Below, piece after piece: positions 35,545 to 42,806 of a stretch of 64,000 nucleotides of DNA. Source of the DNA: Actinotignum urinale DSM 15805 (GTDB lineage Bacteria; Actinomycetota; Actinomycetes; Actinomycetales; Actinomycetaceae). Both the position numbers and the translations under genes were made by a program. The stretch spans positions 37,676 through 101,675 of the forward strand of contig NZ_ATUY01000008.1 in NCBI RefSeq assembly GCF_000420445.1, written 5' to 3'. The notes below the pieces were generated by a model. That model did not search any database. It was not told where the DNA came from and was given only the letters and a program-made list of their open reading frames with translations. How positions within the stretch are numbered: position 1 is the first letter of the stretch; each line of letters begins with the position of its first letter.

Positions 35545-36237
35545 CTAACCACAGTCAAGCCTTCGATGTAGCAAGCTGGCAAGTGCTATAAATTCTAGGG
35601 CTTCTTGCGGATCCTGCTCGAACGCAAGCTCATGCGCTCCAGGGTTTCTGACACCTAACATTGCTCCACGAAATAGTAAGTGGAATCCAGCTTGCTCATC
35701 TTCGCCGGAACGCCCTTCATGCCGCGCTACCGAGAGCTTCGGGTTTTTGCCGTTGAAGGCTTCGTCCATCAGCTTCGTGCCCGAATTATCAGAACCCAAG
35801 AGACCACGAACTCGTACCTCAATAGACACGAATGCTTCAGTTACGGCCCTACTGAAATGGCCGTCCGCGAAGAGCTTTCCTGCGGACTCAATGACGCGAG
35901 GGTGAAAGTTTTCAATGGTGAGGCGTCGAACTGGTGCAATACGAGCCTGCGGAGCCTTGCCCCATTTAAGCTCCGTATAACGCATGTTTCGGAACGAGAC
36001 CCCTTTGGGATCGTAGATTCTAACTTCGCTTACGAGCTTGCGTTCAATGCCGCCACGGGGGTCTTTGATCTCAACAATGTCTCCCTCGTAGATAGGCGCG
36101 TCTACCGAAACGAAACCCGAATCGGGCTCGACATGTGCCTCGACAGAAAAACGCTTCTCGTCGGCAGTACCCTCGGCGTGAACTACTTCAACAGTTTCGT
36201 GGCCAAACGTACGGAACATTGGCGGCTCAACGGTCAC
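35545..36237 (-). CDS. TIGR02391-like protein with HEPN-type motif
   Basis: A 230-residue protein. The N-terminal about 110 residues look beta-rich (FSVEAHVEPDSGFVSVDAPI, YEGDIVEIKDPRGGIERKL). The C-terminal about 120 residues match the TIGR02391 family by eye: SAGKLFADGHFSRAVTEAF, EVRVRGLLG, then LLFRGAMLGVRNPGAHELAF. The RNPGAH segment is an R-x4-H motif like that of HEPN ribonucleases (Arg197, His202). Such proteins are often found next to restriction-modification genes. The GTG at 36237 has GAGGAG 6 nt upstream; an upstream TTG start is less likely. It sits directly after the broken hsdM. An abortive-infection role is an inference. Confidence 0.72.
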   Translation of the reverse strand: MTVEPPMFRTFGHETVEVVHAEGTADEKRFSVEAHVEPDSGFVSVDAPIYEGDIVEIKDPRGGIERKLVSEVRIYDPKGVSFRNMRYTELKWGKAPQARIAPVRRLTIENFHPRVIESAGKLFADGHFSRAVTEAFVSIEVRVRGLLGSDNSGTKLMDEAFNGKNPKLSVARHEGRSGEDEQAGFHLLFRGAMLGVRNPGAHELAFEQDPQEALEFIALASLLHRRLDCG

Positions 36238-36284
36238 GAGAATCTCCTCTCTAATCTGAAACAATCAGCTCAAGTTTGAACCAG

Positions 36285-36719
36285 TCACGCCACCAAAACG
36301 AGGTTCGCGCGCGTTTGTATCCGTCGTGGCATGAAAGCTTCATACAGCGTCCACGAGCGTCCATGCTGGCGCGGCTGGATGTTAGAAATACCGAGCAGTC
36401 TGGCCATGGTTCGGCTCACCTCGGAGGGAGTGTTGAACTGCCCTTTGCTCTTGCCAGATTCTTGGGCGAACTTCATCATGAAGTACTCGTAAGCATCGCC
36501 GATATCCTTCTTGCCCTTGGCTGCGATTAAGTCATCGAAAGAGGTACCTTCTTTCACTGTGAAATCGGCGTACCGCTGACCTTTGTACCGATCCGAGACG
36601 TACTTAAAGAACAGTAGAGTGAGTACATAGTCCTTGTAGCGGGCTGGCTCCACACCGCCACGAAGCTTATTCACAGCTTCCCAGAGTAAGGAATAAAGCT
36701 CTGTCTTTTTCACTGCCAT
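36285..36719 (-). pseudogene. hsdM: Remnant of type I restriction-modification methyltransferase
   Basis: The frame starts like HsdM (LYSLLWEAVNKLRGGVEPAR, YKDYVLTLLFFKYVSDRY). Then AAKGKKDIGD jumps directly to AYEYFMMKFAQESGKSKGQF. In intact HsdM about 60-70 residues lie between these two IGD/LGD-like points, so an internal in-frame deletion at short homology (about 36490-36512) is likely. After NTPSEVSRTMARLLGI the sequence no longer fits: the SAM-binding motif (DPxCGSGS) is absent and the frame ends within 35 residues. No hsdS or hsdR is present. It is therefore a non-functional relic, although the N-terminal reading frame is still open. Confidence 0.85.
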
Positions 36720-36742
36720 CCAAAAACCCTCGTTGAAAATCC

Positions 36743-36949
36743 TCAGTACTCGGTGATGTCGATTCCGGCCTTCATGAGTCGCTCATAGCGTTCAATCGAC
36801 ATCAACACAGCCAACGGCCTGCCATTCTTCAGCACAAAAGCCGCCTCGTCTTCCTCAAACAACTTCGTGATGATCTTGGACGACTGTCCGCGCAAAAAAT
36901 CCGACATGTTATAGAAGTCCATCGTCGTCTTCTCGGGCGCAGCATCCAT
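36743..36949 (-). CDS. Phd/YefM-like antitoxin, no partner toxin seen
   Basis: A 68-residue protein with the Phd/YefM layout: FYNMSDFLRGQSSKIITKLF (N-terminal DNA-binding half), then AAFVLKNGRPLAVLMSIERYERLMKAG. The ATG at 36949 has GGGAGG 8 nt upstream. No toxin gene of the usual size is adjacent; the next gene is the broken hsdM. Phd-like genes in front of hsdM occur in type I loci. The palindrome AGTAATTACT at 37014-37023, just upstream, could be an autoregulatory operator. Confidence 0.78.
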   Translation of the reverse strand: MDAAPEKTTMDFYNMSDFLRGQSSKIITKLFEEDEAAFVLKNGRPLAVLMSIERYERLMKAGIDITEY

Positions 36950-37386
36950 GTGCGACACCTCCCACGTGACCAGGCTCCAGCACCATTCGGTAGTGCTTTT
37001 ACCCTCCTAGAAAGTAATTACTAAAGATTGTATCAGCCACTCCCACCCCTAGTCAGATACCCGCTAACGCAAGCCCACCAGCAGACCCCCTTGGCAGGAG
37101 CCGACGACCGGTTCATTGCCCACAGAAGCCAAGTTCAGCGCATCGTCGAGCAACCAGCCCTCAAAGAAACCACCCTGAAAATAGCAAACCCCCTGCTCAA
37201 CAGGGGTTCAAGGGTTTAATCAGCGTTTATTATTTTCGACGTCTTTGTTTCAGGGTCAAATGCAGACACCACAACTAACAAAACATCACCTTATCCAAGA
37301 AAAATTTGGATAATAGCGTCTCTTTTATATATTCGCATGCAGATGTGATGCGCAGTTATATGAGGACAGATATTTTTATTGTTTTT
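36950..37386. promoter_or_regulatory. 437-bp region between antitoxin and XRE regulator
   Basis: It holds a perfect 10-bp palindrome AGTAATTACT (37014-37023) upstream of the antitoxin gene and a hairpin (CCCCTG, loop CTCAA, CAGGGG; 37190-37206) followed by a T-rich stretch on the plus strand. The GC-rich segment 37040-37210 can be read as a 63-residue open frame, but it has no recognisable motif, and I treat it as debris. Composition turns AT-rich after 37220, probably the right edge of the island. Confidence 0.45.
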
Positions 37387-37701
37387 TCACTTATTACGAC
37401 GAATTTCGATGTCAATCGATGCATGTGGTCCACCATATGCCTCTTCAACATTTTTCAGTAGTTCACCGATCGTCAAATCAAGTGCATCGGCAAGTTTGAA
37501 AAGCGTGTGTAGCCTGGGATTTGCGGGAACCCGCGTTTTAAGATCGGATACGGCGTTCTCAAGGCATTGGATAGTTGAACGATTAATACCCGCGGAAAAT
37601 GCAAGATCATCCTGACTTATATGTAAATCTTCACGTCTGCTACGCACGGTTCGGGCAAGCGCCCATGCAACGTGTTGCTCAGGGGTGAGAGGTGAAGTCA
37701 T
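37387..37701 (-). CDS. XRE-family helix-turn-helix regulator
   Basis: A 104-residue DNA-binding protein. The HTH lies in residues about 15-75: ARTVRSRREDLHISQDDLAF, SAGINRSTIQCLENA (recognition helix), LHTLFKLADALDLTIGELL. The C-terminal 20 residues are polar. The ATG at 37701 was chosen because the upstream extension is hydrophobic and family-unlike. It lies at the right edge of the restriction island and may control it, but no operator pairing is proven. Confidence 0.82.
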   Translation of the reverse strand: MTSPLTPEQHVAWALARTVRSRREDLHISQDDLAFSAGINRSTIQCLENAVSDLKTRVPANPRLHTLFKLADALDLTIGELLKNVEEAYGGPHASIDIEIRRNK

Positions 37702-37867
37702 AGAGTAATTTTTAGCCGGATACACCCATCTAACCCACTGGATATACCCATCGATTAAGGACAGGTGTCGCAATATTTTATAAAAAGAAACTTTCTAGTC
37801 CTAATTTTTTAGCTTTTGCGGCTTTTTAACGTTACAAACGTAATAAATAAGTAACGTCTAAAGTATT

Positions 37868-38746
37868 TTAGACTCCTTCATTTTCACCTTCGCCACGCAC
37901 ACGTAACTCCCAACAGGCAACAGCGCTCGCAGCCGCTACATTCAAGGAATCCACGTGCCCCGCCATCGGAATAATCACCCGATAGTCCGCGTTCGCAATC
38001 GTTCGCTTCCCTAAACCATCGCCCTCAGTTCCCATAATGAGAGCAACACGTGAATTAAGCGCCTGCACTTCATCCAAAGCCGAAAACTTATCTAACGGAA
38101 GGGCATCATCCTCAAGAGCGAGGGCTGCCGTCGTAAAACCTTCGTCGTGCAAAATATTCATACTTCTCGGCCAATCATAAATCCGTGTCCACGGGACTTG
38201 GAAAACCGTCCCCATAGACACCCGGACGCTCCTGCGATACAGGGGATCCGCACATGTGTCCGTCACGAGAATTGCGTCAACTCCAAGCGCTGCGCAGGAA
38301 CGAAAAATCGCGCCGACATTCGTGTGGTCAACAAGCCCCTCAAGCACAATAATCCGGCGCGCGCCCTTACCCCCACGTGCAGATGCGAGAAGCTCGCCCA
38401 CCTCGGCAAGCTGAGGTCTGTTGAAAGACGCCAAGGCTCCGCGGTGAACCTTAAAACCCGTGACGTGTTGCATCATCTCGTCGGAACCCAAATAAATCGG
38501 AATCTCGCCAGCATCACTGCCACCAAGGAGTCGCTGGGCTATATCTTGAAGCGCCGGCAAATGACGAGGTGAGGTGAAAAACGCGCGGGGCTCGTGCCCT
38601 TCCTGAAGTGCGCGTTCAATAACTTTGCTTGATTCGGCCATATATAAACCGCGCAGGGTTTCAAGGCGCTTACGGAGGTTCACGTCAGTTAGGCGAACAA
38701 AATCTTCCACACGAGGGTCATCAAGGCTTTCAATGTACACAATCAC
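37868..38746 (-). CDS. SpoU/TrmH-family RNA 2'-O-methyltransferase
   Basis: A 292-residue SPOUT enzyme that methylates a ribose in tRNA or rRNA. An N-terminal L30e-like substrate domain (about 15-110, YMAESSKVIERALQEG) is followed by the methyltransferase: IIVLEGLVDHTNVGAIFRSC (motif I), LIMGTEGDGLGKR (motif II) and IPMAGHVDSLNVAAASAVAC (motif III). Translation starts at GTG 38746 or GTG 38740; neither has a clear ribosome site. The RNA target is not deducible. It is the first core gene to the right of the defence island, whose left neighbour trmL is also a SPOUT methyltransferase. Confidence 0.88.
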   Translation of the reverse strand: MIVYIESLDDPRVEDFVRLTDVNLRKRLETLRGLYMAESSKVIERALQEGHEPRAFFTSPRHLPALQDIAQRLLGGSDAGEIPIYLGSDEMMQHVTGFKVHRGALASFNRPQLAEVGELLASARGGKGARRIIVLEGLVDHTNVGAIFRSCAALGVDAILVTDTCADPLYRRSVRVSMGTVFQVPWTRIYDWPRSMNILHDEGFTTAALALEDDALPLDKFSALDEVQALNSRVALIMGTEGDGLGKRTIANADYRVIIPMAGHVDSLNVAAASAVACWELRVRGEGENEGV

Positions 38747-38805
38747 AATGTAACTTTGCCACGAGATAGCGTTCTGGCTCAAGAAAAGCCACAAAGCGTG
38801 ATGCG

Positions 38806-39585
38806 TTAGGAACGCGCGAAATACCTTCCGCCATCTTTGGTAATAGTGATGGGGTAATCGAAAACCTGGCTGACCGTTTCGGAGGTGAGCACTTTATCAA
38901 TCGGCCCCGCAGCATAAATATCGCCTTCTTTGAGGAGCAACACGTGTGTGAAACCAACAGGGATTTCCTCGACGTGGTGGGTGACAAGAATAAGCGCCGG
39001 GGCATAAGGCTGACGCGCCATCATCGACAGCGTTGTGAGAAGCCGTTCACGCCCACCCAAATCCAAACCGGAGGTCGGTTCATCCAAAATCAGAATTTCC
39101 GGGTTCGGCATCAGGCTACGCGCAATACCGAGGCGCTTCAACTCGCCTGAAGAAAGATAGGCAACACGCCTATCAGCAATATTATCGATCCCCATTTGAA
39201 CCATAATTGCGCGGGCACGAGCATCATCTTGAACATCGTACTCTTCATCCCAGGCCGCCATTTGCCCATAGGCTGCCGTGCGCACAGCCTCAAAAACTGT
39301 TTCCCCGCGCGGAATAAGACGATCAACTGCCGAGGAGGTTACGCCAACCATTGTGCGAAGCTCGCGCACATCAACACGCCCGAGCCGCTCCCCCATAATA
39401 TCGACGGTCCCGGTTGTGGGGAACAGACGCGTTGCCACAATCTGCACAATTGTTGTTTTCCCCGCACCGTTCGGGCCGAGCACAACCCAACGTTCATCAC
39501 TATTAATATCCCAGGAAACACCCTTGAGAATATTGTTGCCACTTCGCCTCAGAGTTACATTATTGATTGAAAGTACATCGCCCAT
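38806..39585 (-). CDS. ABC transporter ATP-binding protein
   Basis: A 259-residue ATPase with Walker A GPNGAGKTTI (about 38-47), signature LSSGELKRLGIA (L-S-S-G-E), Walker B EILILDEPTSGLD and H-loop LVTHHVEE. No permease or binding-protein gene adjoins it. The signature serine context and the stand-alone location resemble the single-subunit ABC ATPases (YlmA/ModF type) of actinobacteria, so the substrate is unknown. The ATG at 39585 has no Shine-Dalgarno; TACTAT (39593-39598) lies 7 nt before it, suggesting a leaderless mRNA. Confidence 0.88.
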   Translation of the reverse strand: MGDVLSINNVTLRRSGNNILKGVSWDINSDERWVVLGPNGAGKTTIVQIVATRLFPTTGTVDIMGERLGRVDVRELRTMVGVTSSAVDRLIPRGETVFEAVRTAAYGQMAAWDEEYDVQDDARARAIMVQMGIDNIADRRVAYLSSGELKRLGIARSLMPNPEILILDEPTSGLDLGGRERLLTTLSMMARQPYAPALILVTHHVEEIPVGFTHVLLLKEGDIYAAGPIDKVLTSETVSQVFDYPITITKDGGRYFARS

Positions 39586-39726
39586 AGGGTTAATAGTACC
39601 CTCATTACTTCGCAATTCGTGCTTGCGATCACAGCTTTGCGAAGCCCCGGATTGGCAATGAGTCGATGTTGCCTACACTGTGTGCGGTGAGTCAATCTGT
39701 TTTATGCGATTTTTATACGACGACGC

Positions 39727-39759
39727 GTGAGGGCGTTACCGCACCGGTAACGCCCTCAC
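39727..39759. terminator. Perfect 15-bp hairpin with 3-nt loop
   Basis: GTGAGGGCGTTACCG, loop CAC, then the exact complement. Neither side has a strong T tract. It lies in the 370-bp region between the ABC ATPase and glgM. The same region has two copies of the palindromic GGCCCGGGC (about 39812 and 39865) and the hairpin listed next. Confidence 0.6.
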
Positions 39760-39906
39760 GTAAGGCTAATGCTCAGCCCTCAATATTTTTTCTGCCTCTA
39801 TGCACATAGGCCCGGGCATGGACTGAAATCGTGATGAACTTTTTCAACAAACATTGTTCACAAGGCCCGGGCAAAAACGTTTTTTATATGGACGGAATTA
39901 AACCCT

Positions 39907-39946
39907 GTGGGGTGGGTATGTTCCGCACCCAACATACCCACCCCAC
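39907..39946 (-). terminator. Perfect 16-bp hairpin after glgM, probable terminator
   Basis: GTGGGGTGGGTATGTT pairs perfectly with AACATACCCACCCCAC around an 8-nt loop, starting 9 nt after the glgM stop (minus strand). It is followed by a GGTTTAATTCC stretch rather than a long T run. Confidence 0.7.
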
Positions 39947-39955
39947 CTCAAAGAA

Positions 39956-41194
39956 TTACTTCTTGGCAACGAGTTCCTCATAGAACGCCATTGTCTTAAC
40001 ACCAATAGCATCCCAGGAGAAATGATCTTCTACGCGCTTGCGCCCAGCCTTACCCATTTCCTTAGCTTTCTCAGGGTTTAAGCAGACGTCGTTAAGTGCC
40101 GTAGCCAAATCCGCCTCAAACTTGTCCGGATTCAACGGCGTTCCCGTCCCGTCCTGCATCTGCTCAATCGGAACAAGAAGCCCTGTTTCACCATGAACGA
40201 TACAGTCCGGAATACCGCCCGTTTCACTACCCACAACGGGCAGTCCAACAGCCATCGCTTCCAGGTTCACAATGCCGAGAGGCTCATAAATGGACGGGGT
40301 GACAAACGTCGTCGAACATGCTTCGAGTTGCACAATACGCTGCTGCGGAAGCATTTCGTCGATCCACACAACACCTTCGCGTTCCGCCTGAAGCTGCGCC
40401 ACCAATTCACGTGTTTCTTCAAGAATTTCCTTGGTATCCGGAGCGCCCGCGCACAAAATAACCTGGACACTCTTATCAACCTGACGCAGTGCACGAAGCA
40501 ATCCGGGCACACCCTTTTGGCGAGTAATACGACCAACAAACACAATGGTCGGCTTATCGGGATCAAGTCCGTATGAGGAGAAGAATTCCCGAGCGTCTTT
40601 CCATTCTTCGTCGGTCTGAGGCGCTTTCCAGGCATCCAAATCAATACCGTTGTGGATAACGCGGACACGATCGGGGTCAATGGACGGGTAGCAACGCAGG
40701 ATATCGTCGCGCATTGCGTGGGACACGGCAACAATGCCATCGGCAGCCTCATACGCCGTTTTCTCTGCCCAGGAGCTCAGCTCATAACCACCGCCGAGCT
40801 GTTCGCGCTTCCACGGACGCAACGGCTCCAAAGAATGCGCGGAAATAACGTGGGGAATGCCGTACAAAAGTTTCGCAATATGCCCCGCCATATTCGCATA
40901 CCACGTATGTGAATGAACAAGATCTGCACCTTCCGCGGCCGCCGTAATTTGCAGATCAACACCGAGAGTTTTCAGCGCAGCATTTGCGCCATCAAGTTGC
41001 GGAAGATAATCAAAGCCACGTGCCGTCACGCCGGCAGGTAGTTGCTTCGCCTCCTCCTCACTACGTTCACCGTCGAAAGCAAGAACGTGAACATCCGCGT
41101 GTTTTGCGAGCACACGAGAAAGTTCCGTCACATGCACACCTGCACCACCATAAACGTGGGGTGGATATTCACGGGTAAGTAAATCAACTCGCAT
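39956..41194 (-). CDS. glgM: ADP-glucose-dependent glycosyltransferase (GlgM/GlgA type)
   Basis: A GT-B glycosyltransferase (GT4 type) of 412 residues that uses ADP-glucose. In M. tuberculosis the homologue Rv1212c makes maltose-1-phosphate for the GlgE glycogen pathway, and it too is divergent from glgC; older annotations call it glycogen synthase GlgA. Landmarks are LLTREYPPHVYGGAGVHVTE, DLVHSHTWYANMAG, VIHNGIDLDAWK, FVGRITRQKGV and the nucleotide-binding ExxxxE of FVTPSIYEPLGIVNLEAMA. Its length fits GlgM, not the 480-residue GlgA. GAGCCCAAAAATGCG gives only a weak ribosome site. Confidence 0.92.
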   Translation of the reverse strand: MRVDLLTREYPPHVYGGAGVHVTELSRVLAKHADVHVLAFDGERSEEEAKQLPAGVTARGFDYLPQLDGANAALKTLGVDLQITAAAEGADLVHSHTWYANMAGHIAKLLYGIPHVISAHSLEPLRPWKREQLGGGYELSSWAEKTAYEAADGIVAVSHAMRDDILRCYPSIDPDRVRVIHNGIDLDAWKAPQTDEEWKDAREFFSSYGLDPDKPTIVFVGRITRQKGVPGLLRALRQVDKSVQVILCAGAPDTKEILEETRELVAQLQAEREGVVWIDEMLPQQRIVQLEACSTTFVTPSIYEPLGIVNLEAMAVGLPVVGSETGGIPDCIVHGETGLLVPIEQMQDGTGTPLNPDKFEADLATALNDVCLNPEKAKEMGKAGRKRVEDHFSWDAIGVKTMAFYEELVAKK

Positions 41195-41255
41195 TTTTGG
41201 GCTCCTTTGCCAATCTAGATTATCTAGCTGTGTCTAGGATAACGCACTCAACAAA

Positions 41256-41343
41256 AAAAGTCTTTGAATATAACGCATCATTAAGGTCCGTTCGTCCCTC
41301 GAGAAAAGTCTTTGGCGATAACGCATCAGTAAGGTCCGCTCGT
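41256..41343. repeat. Two 40-bp direct repeats in the glgM-glgC promoter region
   Basis: Copies at 41256-41295 and 41304-41343 share AAAAGTCTTTG and ATAACGCATCA, with AAGGTCCG near the end and only a few mismatches, 48 bp apart. They lie midway between the divergent glgM and glgC starts, where a shared regulator would bind. A duplication without function is also possible. Confidence 0.85.
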
Positions 41344-41415
41344 TATCCTTTCAAGGTTAAAAAATTTAACTCAAATTATGGCGTGGACGAGGGTGTCCAA
41401 TCTCACGATGTGTTG

Positions 41416-41421
41416 TATTAT
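41416..41421 (+). promoter_or_regulatory. -10-like box for leaderless glgC
   Basis: TATTAT is separated from the glgC ATG by 7 nt and no Shine-Dalgarno is present, the spacing expected if transcription starts at the A of ATG. No good -35 hexamer is visible. Confidence 0.5.
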
Positions 41422-41428
41422 GGGTCAC

Positions 41429-42682
41429 ATGACGAGAGATTTACGCGTATTGGCCATTGTCCTTGCGGGGGGCGAAGGCAAGCGTTTGATGCCGCTCACA
41501 GAAGATCGAGCAAAACCCGCAGTCCCGTTCGGCGGAATTTATCGTCTTATCGATTTTTCGCTCAGCAATATTGTTAACTCCGGATATCTAAAGTGCGTTG
41601 TTCTCACGCAGTACAAGTCCCACTCACTTGATCGCCATATCAGCCGTACCTGGCGTATGTCGAATCTTTTAGGTAATTATGTGGCACCTGTTCCAGCCCA
41701 GCAGCGTCTTGGTAAGGGTTGGTTCTCCGGTAGCGCAGATGCTATCTGGCAGTCCATGAATGTTATTGAAGATGAAAAGCCGGATGTTGTTGTTGTTACC
41801 GGTGCAGATAACATCTACCGCATGGACTTCTCGCAAATGATGGATCAGCATGTTGCCTCCGGTAAAGACTTGACAATCGCTGGTATCCGCCAGCCCCTAG
41901 AACTTGCTCCATCTTTCGGCGTTATCAATGCAGATAAAGAAGATCCTACAAGGGTTCTTGAGTTCCTTGAGAAGCCGCAGGATACAACAGGACTTGGGCT
42001 CACCGAAGCTCCCGATAAGTTCCTCGCATCCATGGGTAACTACATTTTCAACACGGAAGCTCTGCATAAAGCACTTGATTTTGACGCCCACAATCCCGAT
42101 TCCAACCATGATATGGGTGGCGACATTGTCCCCATGTTCGTCAAAGAAGATAACTGTGGCGTTTACGATTTCACCTTCAACCGTATCCCGGGCGAAGGCG
42201 CAGAGCGCGATAAGGACTACTGGCGCGATGTAGGTACGATTGACGCATTCTGGGCAGCTAACATGGATCTTATTTCCGTCACCCCGGAGTTCAATCTGTA
42301 CAACGATCGTTGGCCGATTCTCACAGGCTACACAGGCTTGCCGCCGGCTAAGTTCGTGTATGGGCACCATGAACGTCTTGGGCACGCACTCGATTCCATC
42401 GTCTCCCCCGGTGTCATTATCTCCGGTGGTGAAGTTATCGGATCCGTCCTCTCCCCAGGTGTCCGCGTGAATTCGTGGTCTTCTGTTCGCGATTCCGTTT
42501 TGTTCGACGATGTTATTGTCGGACGCAACTCCACAATTATTAAGGCAATCCTTGATAAGAACGTGGTGGTTGAGGAAGGCGCTCAGCTCGGCGTTAACCA
42601 TGATTACGATCGCGAACGTGGTTTCCACGTCTCCGAAGGCGGAATCGTTGTTGTTCCCAAGAACGCAGTGGTTCGTCGCTAA
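41429..42682 (+). CDS. glgC: Glucose-1-phosphate adenylyltransferase
   Basis: Makes ADP-glucose, the donor used by the divergent glgM product. The 417-residue protein has the GlgC signatures: [20 protein letters not shown] (pyrophosphorylase loop), [45 protein letters not shown], and the activator/substrate segment FLEKPQ. A left-handed beta-helix domain occupies about residues 290-417 ([20 protein letters not shown]). ATG 41429 was chosen because it leaves the family N-terminus; an upstream start would add 17 odd residues. It is likely read from a leaderless promoter. Confidence 0.95.
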   Translation: MTRDLRVLAIVLAGGEGKRLMPLTEDRAKPAVPFGGIYRLIDFSLSNIVNSGYLKCVVLTQYKSHSLDRHISRTWRMSNLLGNYVAPVPAQQRLGKGWFSGSADAIWQSMNVIEDEKPDVVVVTGADNIYRMDFSQMMDQHVASGKDLTIAGIRQPLELAPSFGVINADKEDPTRVLEFLEKPQDTTGLGLTEAPDKFLASMGNYIFNTEALHKALDFDAHNPDSNHDMGGDIVPMFVKEDNCGVYDFTFNRIPGEGAERDKDYWRDVGTIDAFWAANMDLISVTPEFNLYNDRWPILTGYTGLPPAKFVYGHHERLGHALDSIVSPGVIISGGEVIGSVLSPGVRVNSWSSVRDSVLFDDVIVGRNSTIIKAILDKNVVVEEGAQLGVNHDYDRERGFHVSEGGIVVVPKNAVVRR

Positions 42683-42704
42683 ACCATAACAACTATAATG
42701 TGAA

Positions 42705-42736
42705 GTGTGGTCACGTCAATGGCGACGTGACCACAC
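42705..42736 (+). terminator. Perfect 13-bp hairpin after glgC
   Basis: GTGTGGTCACGTC pairs exactly with GACGTGACCACAC around a 6-nt loop, starting 22 nt after the glgC stop and 70 bp before the end of the convergent ABC-F gene. There is no long T tract. Confidence 0.7.
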
Positions 42737-42806
42737 ACTATTATGTAGACACCCATTCAAACACATTTGACACAAATTCGATTTACGCCAGCATCACGAA
42801 CACGAG

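Noticed and set aside
37028..37219. 63-residue plus-strand frame in the island spacer
   Set aside because: No recognised motif and no ribosome site; treated as debris of the GC-rich island.
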